Below are positions 44,851 to 51,022 of a DNA stretch of 51,022 nucleotides, piece after piece. Every line of letters starts with the position of its first letter. Position 1 is the stretch's first letter. The position numbers and the translations under genes are program-made. This DNA comes from Rhodobacter sp. (GTDB taxonomy: Bacteria; Pseudomonadota; Alphaproteobacteria; Rhodobacterales; Rhodobacteraceae): NCBI GenBank assembly GCA_020250125.1, contig JADCEL010000011.1, positions 1-51,022 on the forward strand, written 5' to 3'. The notes beneath the pieces were generated by a model that worked only from the letters and a program-made list of their open reading frames with translations, did no database searches and was not told the origin of the DNA.

Positions 44851-45780
44851 TCAGCCCTTGACGGCGCCCGCGGCGATGCCGCGCACGAAGAGTTTGCCGG
44901 AGATGAAGTAGATGACCAGCGGAACCAGCCCGGTCAGCAGGGTGGCGGCCATATTGACGTTGTATTCCTTTACCCCCTGCACCGAATTGACGATGTTGTT
45001 CAGCTGAACGGTCATCGGGTAGGTATCGGGCTTGGTATAGATCACGCCGAACAGGAAGTCGTTCCAGATGCCGGTGACCTGCAGGATGATGGCGACCACG
45101 AAGATCGGCAGCGACATCGGCACCATGATCTTGAAATAAATCGTCCAGAACCCCGCCCCGTCCACGCGCGCGGCCTTGAACAGCTCTTCCGGAACGGACG
45201 TGAAGTAGTTGCGGAACAGCAGCGTCAGGATCGGCATGCCGAAGATGGTGTGGACAAGGATCAGGCCCCACAGCGTGCCATACAGCCCGATTTCACGCAG
45301 CAGGATCACGATGGGGTACAGCATCACCTGATAGGGGATGAAGGCCCCGAAGATCAGGATGGTAAAGAAGGTCTCTGATCCCTTGAACCGCCAGTTCGCC
45401 AGCGCATAGCCGTTCACGCTGGCAATGGCGATCGACAGGATCACGGATGGCACGGTGATGCGCACCGAATTCCAGAAGCCGCGCGACAGCCCGTCACAGT
45501 TCAGCCCCGTGCAGGCCTGTGCCCACGCCTTGACCCAGGGCTGAAAGGTGATCTCGACCGGCGGGGCAAAGATGTTGCCGAGGCGGATTTCCGGCATGCC
45601 TTTCAGCGAGGTGACGACCATCACGTAAAGCGGCAGCAGGTAATAGGCCGCAATGACGGTCAGCGTGCCATAGAGCAGGATGTTGCGCCGCGACAGCGTC
45701 GGGCGCGGCCTGGCACCGCGCGGACCCTCGGCCAGACGGCTGGCGGCCGGGGTTCTGGCGGGCAGGGGGCGGTCAGCCAC
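44851..45780 (-). CDS. Sugar ABC transporter permease (MalG-like)
   Basis: 309 residues, six hydrophobic segments. EAA-type loop near LFKAARVDGAGFWTIYFKIMVPM (conserved for contact with the ATPase). N-terminal basic region before the first segment (LLYGTLTVIAAYYLLPLYV). It pairs with the upstream MalF-like permease and overlaps it by 8 bases. Confidence 0.92.
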   Translation of the reverse strand: MADRPLPARTPAASRLAEGPRGARPRPTLSRRNILLYGTLTVIAAYYLLPLYVMVVTSLKGMPEIRLGNIFAPPVEITFQPWVKAWAQACTGLNCDGLSRGFWNSVRITVPSVILSIAIASVNGYALANWRFKGSETFFTILIFGAFIPYQVMLYPIVILLREIGLYGTLWGLILVHTIFGMPILTLLFRNYFTSVPEELFKAARVDGAGFWTIYFKIMVPMSLPIFVVAIILQVTGIWNDFLFGVIYTKPDTYPMTVQLNNIVNSVQGVKEYNVNMAATLLTGLVPLVIYFISGKLFVRGIAAGAVKG

Positions 45781-46666
45781 GGCGCTTTCCCCCGAATTCC
45801 AGATAGGCCCAGGGGATCAGGATGATCGCCACCGTCACCAGCATCATGGTGGAGGCGGCAAAGCCCTGGCCCAGGTTCTGGGCGCGGAACATGAATTCAT
45901 AGACGTATTTCGCCGGCACTTCCGAGGCTTGTCCCGGCCCGCCCCCCGTCATCGCCACCACCAGGTCATAGAGCTTGACGATCCCCGAGGTGACGATGAC
46001 CAGGGCTGTGATGAATACCGGGCGCATCATCGGGATGACGATGAAGAGGTAGGTCTTCCAGGTGGGAATGCCGTCCACCCGTGCCGCCTTCCACACATCC
46101 TCATCAATGCCGCGCAGGCCCGCCAGCATCAGGCACATCACCAGACCCGTACCCTGCCACAGCCCGGCGAACAGCAGGCCATAGATCACGATATCGGCGT
46201 TATACAGTGGATCGAAGGTGAAACTGCTCCACCCGAGGCTGCGCACAATGTGCTGGACGCCGAAATCAGGGTTCAGGATCCATTGCCAGACAAGGCCGGT
46301 CACGACAAAGGACAGGGCAAAGGGATACAGGAAGATGGTGCGGAACGCGTCCTCGAACCGGATCTTCTGATCCAGCAGGGCGGCCAGCATGAAGCCGATG
46401 CCGAAGCTGAAGATCAGTGCCAGAACGCCGTAAACGGCCAGGTTTTCGATCGAGATCAGCCAGCGCGGGGCGGACCAAAGCCGCTCATACTGGTCCAGCC
46501 CGACAAAGCGCAGCCGGGGCAGCAGCTTTGAGTCGGTGAAGGAGTAAAGGATGGTCCAGGCCGTGCCGCCCAGAAAGACCACCACGGCGGTCAGGATCAT
46601 CGGGATCGAAGCGATCTTGGCGTTAAGGTTCTTGAACAGGCGGCTGGGGCGGACTTGGTCTGCCAT
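45773..46666 (-). CDS. Sugar ABC transporter permease (MalF-like)
   Basis: 297 residues, six hydrophobic segments. EAA loop near DEDVWKAARVDGIPTWKTYL. Together with the MalG-like subunit it forms the channel for the sugar. AGGAAG lies upstream of the ATG. A strong hairpin separates it from the binding-protein gene. Confidence 0.92.
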   Translation of the reverse strand: MADQVRPSRLFKNLNAKIASIPMILTAVVVFLGGTAWTILYSFTDSKLLPRLRFVGLDQYERLWSAPRWLISIENLAVYGVLALIFSFGIGFMLAALLDQKIRFEDAFRTIFLYPFALSFVVTGLVWQWILNPDFGVQHIVRSLGWSSFTFDPLYNADIVIYGLLFAGLWQGTGLVMCLMLAGLRGIDEDVWKAARVDGIPTWKTYLFIVIPMMRPVFITALVIVTSGIVKLYDLVVAMTGGGPGQASEVPAKYVYEFMFRAQNLGQGFAASTMMLVTVAIILIPWAYLEFGGKRRG

Positions 46667-46702
46667 ACAATGGTCTTCCTGCGATGCCGGGATATCGGAA
46701 GG

Positions 46703-46737
46703 AAAGGACCGGCCCCGGTGGTCAGGGCCGGTCCTTT
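46703..46737 (-). terminator. Strong hairpin between binding-protein and permease genes
   Basis: A perfect 13-base stem AAAGGACCGGCCC paired with GGGCCGGTCCTTT around a 9-base loop, 13 bases after the binding-protein stop. Such intercistronic hairpins typically protect or partly terminate the transcript so the binding protein is made in excess over the membrane subunits. Confidence 0.85.
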
Positions 46738-46750
46738 GGCAGCAGGTGCG

Positions 46751-47983
46751 TTACTGCGCGCTGCCGACCAGGGCAGCGAACTGCTTTTGCGCATCTTCCG
46801 GCGTCATTGACATGTCGCTGAAGAAGGTGGCGAACAGGTCGTTGATCTGGGTGATGCTGTCGGGGTCCATCAACTCGTCCGAGCTTTGGATCACGTGACC
46901 TTCGGCCAATATCTTCAGACCCTTCTGCATGCAGTCATTGGCCGTCGACAGGTCCACGTCGCCCCGCACCGGCAAGGAGCCTTTCTTCAGGTTGAAGGCA
47001 ACCTGTGTTGCCGGCGCCATCATCACCGAGGCCAGAACATCCTGAGCGGCCGACTTTTCCGGATCATCCAGCTTGGGGAAGTAGAAGGCATCGCCCCCCG
47101 TCGAGATCACCTCGTTCAGGCCAAGGCCGGGCAGGCAGGTGTATTCCTTGCCGGCTGTCTGGCCGGCCACCTGAAACTCGCCCTGCGCCCAGTCCCCCAT
47201 GATCTGGCCGCCGGCTGTGGCATTGATCACCATGGACGTGGCTTCGTTCCAGTTCTGCACATTGGATTTGGCCGCCATCTTGCGCGCATCATCCGCGGCC
47301 TTGAACACGGCGGCCACTTCCGGACCCGCCGCAAAGGCTGCGTCCTTGTCCTTGTAGACTTTCAGGAACAGGTCCGATCCGCCGACGCCCACCATCAGCA
47401 CGTTGAAGGCCCCAGCCTGCTGCCAGGGCTGCTTGCCCATCGCCAGCGGCGTGATGCCGGCCGCTTCCAGCGCGGGGGCTGCGGCCACGAATTCATTCCA
47501 GTTGGCCGGAACGGCGACACCTGCCTTCTCGAAGGCACCGTTCGACAGCCACAGCCACTGCCAGGAATGGATGTTGACCGGCACGCAGTAAATCTTGCCG
47601 TCCAGCGTGCAGTTTTCCAGCAGGGTCGGCGGGTTCACCAGTGCCGCCCAGTTTTCCCTGGTCGCAACATCCGTCAGATCGCGGAACAGCCCGGCTTCGA
47701 CCAGCTCCTGCGCCTGACGGCCATGGTTGAACTGCGTGGCCCCCATAGGGTCGCCGCCGGTGATCCGGCTGATCATGATGGGCCGGGCAGTGTCACCCGA
47801 GCCGGCGATGGCACCATCCACCCATTTGTTGCCGGTGGCGTCGAAGGCCGTTGCAAGTTCGGCCACCGCCGCGGCTTCCCCGCCCGAGGTCCACCAATGC
47901 GTCACTTCAAGATCGGTCGCCAGGGCAACCGAAGGCAGCGCAACCGAGGCCAGAAGCCCCAGCGCAAGGTTCATCGATTTCAT
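46751..47983 (-). CDS. Sugar ABC transporter periplasmic binding protein
   Basis: 410 residues. Signal peptide about 1-22 (NLALGLLASVALPSVALA). The mature part starts TDLEVTHWWTSGGEAAA, typical of family-1 extracellular solute-binding proteins for oligosaccharides; WQQAGAFNVL and GDAFYFPKL are further family-like stretches. GGGGAGGA precedes the ATG. First gene of the operon, 37 bases from a perfect operator-like palindrome. The ligand is probably a beta-mannoside, judged from the linked mannosidase. Confidence 0.92.
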   Translation of the reverse strand: MKSMNLALGLLASVALPSVALATDLEVTHWWTSGGEAAAVAELATAFDATGNKWVDGAIAGSGDTARPIMISRITGGDPMGATQFNHGRQAQELVEAGLFRDLTDVATRENWAALVNPPTLLENCTLDGKIYCVPVNIHSWQWLWLSNGAFEKAGVAVPANWNEFVAAAPALEAAGITPLAMGKQPWQQAGAFNVLMVGVGGSDLFLKVYKDKDAAFAAGPEVAAVFKAADDARKMAAKSNVQNWNEATSMVINATAGGQIMGDWAQGEFQVAGQTAGKEYTCLPGLGLNEVISTGGDAFYFPKLDDPEKSAAQDVLASVMMAPATQVAFNLKKGSLPVRGDVDLSTANDCMQKGLKILAEGHVIQSSDELMDPDSITQINDLFATFFSDMSMTPEDAQKQFAALVGSAQ

Positions 47984-48004
47984 CGCAGTCCTCCCCTACT
48001 TTAT

Positions 48005-48046
48005 CGTTATAGTCCGATCCTATAACGTTATAGTTTTTTCAATCAA
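48005..48046 (-). promoter_or_regulatory. Promoter with LacI-type operator for the sugar operon
   Basis: CTATAACGTTATAG (48020-48033) is a perfect 14-base palindrome with the central CG usual for LacI-family operators. An extra half-site CGTTATAG lies at 48005-48012. Read on the minus strand, a -35-like TTGATT (48046-48041) and a -10-like TATAGG (48024-48019) are 16 bases apart, so the palindrome fills the spacer and part of the -10. The start of the binding-protein gene lies about 30 bases beyond the expected transcript start. Confidence 0.78.
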
Positions 48047-48272
48047 GCCCATCTTTTCGCTTGTCGTGCTGCTTTTCAGGGCGATTGATTGGCAAGAATC
48101 CGGCTGATATCAGGAGGCCGCTTGACCCCGCCCGAAGCCCTTTCCCGCGCATCCACACCGTCCCGCGCAAGACCGCAACTGACGGGCACGACTGGTCTTT
48201 TTCCGCCCGGCGACGGGTGGTACGCCAGTTGGGTGACGCTGCGGCAGGCAAGGCGCAGTCCCGGGTGGGGCA

Positions 48273-49313
48273 ATGGATGATTCGGTGCCAGATATGCATA
48301 CCGGGGACCGCCCGACGCTGAAGACCATCGCGGCGCTGACCGGCCTGTCGATTGCAACCGTGTCGCGTGCGCTCAAGGATGCCGCCGATATCGGCGAAGA
48401 CACCAAGCGGCGCGTGCGTGACGAGGCGGCGCGCGTGGGTTACCGTCCGAACCGGGCGGGGGTGCGCCTGCGGACGGGCAAGACCAATGTGATCGCCCTG
48501 GTCCTGTCGACCCAGGAAGATGTCATGAACCACACCTCGCGGCTGATCTATTCGGTGTCAGCGGCGCTGAAGGGGTCGCCCTACCACATGATCGTGATGC
48601 CCTTTGCACCTGGCGAAGACCCGATGACGCCGATCCGCTACATCGTCGAAACCGGCTCTGCCGACGGGGTGATCATCAACCAGACAGAGCCGGGCGATCC
48701 CAGGGTGCGCTACATGCAGGCGCGGGGGTTTCCTTTTGCCACGCATGGCCGGACCGAAATGGGGCTGGCGCATCCCTATTTCGATTATGACAACGAGGCC
48801 TTCGCCCGGGTCGCGGTGCGGGCCCTGGCCGCGCGCGGGCGCAGGCACCTGGCGCTGATCGCCCCGCCGCCCGCACAGTCCTATGCCGCCCACATGACCA
48901 CCGGGTTTCTGGACGAGGCGCAGCGCCTTGGCCTGAGGGCCGGGGTCTTTTCCGGCGTGACCAGCGATTCATCTGCCAGGGAGATCGAGGATATGGTTGC
49001 CGCCCGCTTCGCCGGGGCAGAGCGTCCCGACGGGCTTGTCGTCGGCTCCCCCACGGCGGCGATGGCATCGGTTGCCGGGGCCGAGGGCTGTGGGCTGCGG
49101 ATCGGCGCAGAGTTTGACCTGGCCGCCAAGGAAGCGATCCGCTTTCTGAATCTGTTTCGCCGTGAGATGATCGTCCTGAACGAGGATGTCAGCCGGGCCG
49201 GCACCTTTCTGGCGCGTGCGGTCATGGATGTGATCGAAGGCAGGCAGCCGGATGCCCCGGCGCAGCATCTGGACGTGCCCGACGACACAGGCCGGATGCC
49301 CCGGCCTGACTGA
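48273..49313 (+). CDS. LacI-family transcriptional regulator
   Basis: 346 residues. Helix-turn-helix TLKTIAALTGLSIATVSRAL (about 15-34) with the hinge region following, then a sugar-binding type core (VIALVLSTQEDVMN, ADGVIINQTEPG, AFARVAVRALAARGRRHLALI). It likely represses the divergent sugar operon through the palindrome at 48020-48033 and is released by an imported sugar. The ATG at 48273 has a GGTGGGG stretch very close; an in-frame ATG at 48294 is the alternative. A 239-base leader with no other gene lies between operator and start. Confidence 0.88.
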   Translation: MDDSVPDMHTGDRPTLKTIAALTGLSIATVSRALKDAADIGEDTKRRVRDEAARVGYRPNRAGVRLRTGKTNVIALVLSTQEDVMNHTSRLIYSVSAALKGSPYHMIVMPFAPGEDPMTPIRYIVETGSADGVIINQTEPGDPRVRYMQARGFPFATHGRTEMGLAHPYFDYDNEAFARVAVRALAARGRRHLALIAPPPAQSYAAHMTTGFLDEAQRLGLRAGVFSGVTSDSSAREIEDMVAARFAGAERPDGLVVGSPTAAMASVAGAEGCGLRIGAEFDLAAKEAIRFLNLFRREMIVLNEDVSRAGTFLARAVMDVIEGRQPDAPAQHLDVPDDTGRMPRPD

Positions 49314-49334
49314 CACAGAGGAAGGTTGACACCC

Positions 49335-50519
49335 ATGGATATGCCGCAGTCCCGCCCCGCCGCCTATCCCGCGCCGGACCTGGCGCGGATCGACCGCCTG
49401 ATGGACGCGGCGGGGCTGGAGGCGCTGGTCGTCACCTCCCGGCACAATGTGCAGTATCTGCTGGGCGGATACCGGTTCATCTTCTTCAGCGCGATGGATG
49501 CCATCGGGCACAGCCGCTATCTGCCGGTTGTGGTGTACCGGCGCGGCGGGGCCGATACGGCCGCCTATATCGGCAACAGGATGGAAGGCGCCGAACATGC
49601 CAACCATCCGTTCTGGACACCCACCGTCCTGCCGGTTTGCTGGGGCAGCGTGGACGCGGCAGAGGCGGCGGCGGCTCATCTGAAAAAGATCGGTGCGGCG
49701 CGGGGGCGGATCGGGATCGAGCCGGGCTTCCTGCCGGTCGATGCCTGGCAGGTGCTGGCGGGGGCGCTGGGGGCGGACCGGCTGGCGGATGCGACGGGCA
49801 TGCTGGAACAGATGCGGGCGATCAAGACCCCGGCAGAGCTGGACCTGCTGCGGCAGGCGTCCGAGCTGATCACCGATGCGATGGGGACCACCATGGCGGC
49901 GGCAGGCGAGGGCTGGACCAAGCACCGCATCATCGAGGAATTGCGCCGCCAGGAAACGCAGCGCGGCCTGCATTTCGACTATTGCCTGCTGACGCTGGGG
50001 GCCAGCCACAACCGGGCGGGATCGCAGCAGGCCTGGCAGCCGGGCGAGGTGATGTCGATGGATTCGGGCGGCAATTATCGCGGCTATATCGGCGATCTGT
50101 GCCGCATGGCCGTGCTGGGCGAGCCGGATCCGGAACTGGTCGATCTTCTGGCCGGGATCGAGACCGTCCAGCAGGCCGCCTTTGCCAAGGTCGCGCCGGG
50201 CGTGCCGGGCGGGGACCTGATTGCCGCCGGAGAGGCGGCGCTGAAGGCACAGCCTTCGGCGGCGTTCACCGATTTCTTTGCCCATGGCATGGGCCTGATC
50301 AGCCACGAGGTGCCGTTCCTGATGACGAACCATCCCGTCGCCTATGAGGGGGTCGATGCGGCCCGCCCGCTGGAAGAGGGCATGGTCCTGTCGGTGGAAA
50401 CAACGATGCTGCACCCCACACGGGGGTTCCTGAAGCTGGAGGATACCTTGGCGGTCACCGCGACGGGGTATGAGATGTTCGGGGACCGGGGCAGGGGCTG
50501 GACCCGGGGCGGGCAGTGA
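49335..50519 (+). CDS. M24 family Xaa-Pro peptidase (creatinase/aminopeptidase P fold)
   Basis: 394 residues from the ATG at 49335 (GAGGAAGG at 9 bases). Creatinase N-terminal domain (about 1-155) and pita-bread catalytic domain with the expected metal ligands Asp243 (SMDSGG), Asp254 (YIGDL), His317 (AHGMG), Glu355 (SVETT) and Glu369 (KLEDT). Cleaves Xaa-Pro bonds or related C-N bonds in the cytoplasm. It starts 21 bases after the LacI-type gene and is probably co-transcribed with it, an odd partner for a sugar locus. Confidence 0.88.
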   Translation: MDMPQSRPAAYPAPDLARIDRLMDAAGLEALVVTSRHNVQYLLGGYRFIFFSAMDAIGHSRYLPVVVYRRGGADTAAYIGNRMEGAEHANHPFWTPTVLPVCWGSVDAAEAAAAHLKKIGAARGRIGIEPGFLPVDAWQVLAGALGADRLADATGMLEQMRAIKTPAELDLLRQASELITDAMGTTMAAAGEGWTKHRIIEELRRQETQRGLHFDYCLLTLGASHNRAGSQQAWQPGEVMSMDSGGNYRGYIGDLCRMAVLGEPDPELVDLLAGIETVQQAAFAKVAPGVPGGDLIAAGEAALKAQPSAAFTDFFAHGMGLISHEVPFLMTNHPVAYEGVDAARPLEEGMVLSVETTMLHPTRGFLKLEDTLAVTATGYEMFGDRGRGWTRGGQ

Positions 50520-50529
50520 CCTGCCCGCC
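50508..50529 (+). terminator. Hairpin overlapping the M24 peptidase stop
   Basis: GGCGGGCAG-tgac-CTGCCCGCC, a perfect 9-base stem with the TGA stop in the loop. No T-run follows, so its role as a terminator is uncertain. Confidence 0.45.
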
Positions 50530-50599
50530 GCAGGACACTTCCGCAGGTCCGGCAAGACTGAACAGGGTGGTGATGAGGTGCCGGTCGCAAGGGCACCGT

Positions 50600-51022
50600 C
50601 CCGTGCCGGCGGGGGAAACGCGGGTCGCGTTTCGCGGTCCCGCCGGGACGGGCGATTGCACCATCGCTGCTTGATTGGCAAAGGCCATCGCCTTTGCCAC
50701 AGCGCAAGGCCGGTCCTTGTCCCGCCGGGGGGCCCAAAGCCCCCCGGCCAGCGCCCGACCCGCCCCTGGCGGGCGCTTCGCACCCGCCGGGTCGGGCGCA
50801 GGCCTTTCGTGGTGCCTGGACCCACCGGTCTGCGGGGCACCGTCGCGCAGGGGCGGGGGAAACGCGGGTCGCGTTTCCTGTTCCCGCCCGCAGTGACGAA
50901 AGCGCTGCCCCCGCTGCAATGGCAGGGGCCATCGTCCCTGCCACAGCGCCACGCTGATCCTTGCCCAGCCGGGGGCCAAAGCCCCCGGCCAGTATCCGTG
51001 TTCGTCAAGGGTTTCGTACTGG
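50600..51022 (-). repeat. Tandem copies of the ~240-base hairpin unit, inverted relative to the left end
   Basis: At least two units with a period of 244 bases (GGGGGAAACGCGGGTCGCG recurs at 50611 and 50855). On the minus strand they show the same order of hairpins as the left array: hairpin I (GCCGGGGGC-caaa-GCCCCCGGC at 50968-50989), hairpin II in two versions (GGCAAAGGC-catc-GCCTTTGCC at 50677-50698; GGCAGGGGC-catc-GTCCCTGCC at 50921-50942) and hairpin III (GAAACGCG-ggt-CGCGTTTC). The array may continue right of the window. Confidence 0.85.

Noticed and set aside
48005..48033. Second Zur box at the sugar operon promoter
   Set aside because: The half-site GTTATA/TATAAC also occurs in the Zur box at 7272-7286, but here the arms face the other way or are 7 bases apart, the palindrome has a central CG, and a LacI-type gene is adjacent.

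Overview
The base composition (high GC), gene content and gene order suggest an alphaproteobacterium of the Rhodobacterales type (Rhodobacter or Paracoccus relatives). This comes from protein family recognition by eye; no database search was possible. I see no rRNA, tRNA, CRISPR array, transposase, integrase or phage gene.

Layout. 1-585 is a tandem array of a ~238-base hairpin-rich unit. 729-883 is a decayed copy of the 3' end of galM; the same 3' end occurs inside intact galM at 5227-5381. The 4.3 kb between these direct repeats looks like one accessory cassette: a secreted alpha/beta hydrolase, a membrane-anchored SdiA-regulated-like protein, the C-terminal stump of a second hydrolase, a membrane-bound LytTR transcription factor, and a stump of another secreted protein. 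Paired LytTR-type boxes with exact 21-base periodicity stand upstream of the hydrolase and of the last stump. Next come galM and a zinc uptake locus (znuA divergent from zur-znuC-znuB, with a Zur-box palindrome between them), a dimethylglycine/sarcosine dehydrogenase-like enzyme, and an M13 metallopeptidase.

14.7-25.3 kb (minus strand) carries an amino-acid-oxidase-like flavoprotein and then a tightly overlapping seven-gene purine operon: xdhA-xdhB-xdhC, an ABC ATPase, two permeases, and a BMP-family binding protein. It probably imports and oxidises purines. dnaE is divergent from it. Downstream of dnaE lies a decayed luxI (acyl-homoserine lactone synthase) pseudogene containing a 12-base tandem repeat, then a DUF2268 zinc protease. 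A decayed single copy of the hairpin-rich unit, in opposite orientation, lies near 31.2 kb.

31.6-39.2 kb holds an FMO-like flavoprotein, a DUF4239 membrane protein, and a three-gene LolD/FtsX/lipocalin export operon. 39.4-50.5 kb is a glycan-use locus. It contains a sugar ABC transporter, a GH2 beta-mannosidase, a sugar isomerase and a Gfo/Idh/MocA dehydrogenase on the minus strand. A LacI-type regulator and an M24 peptidase are divergent. A perfect 14-base palindrome sits inside the transporter promoter. 50.6-51.0 kb is again the hairpin-rich repeat, inverted relative to the left end.

The most novel-looking items are the LytTR cassette with its matched sites, and the hairpin repeat family, whose copies show compensatory base changes in their stems.
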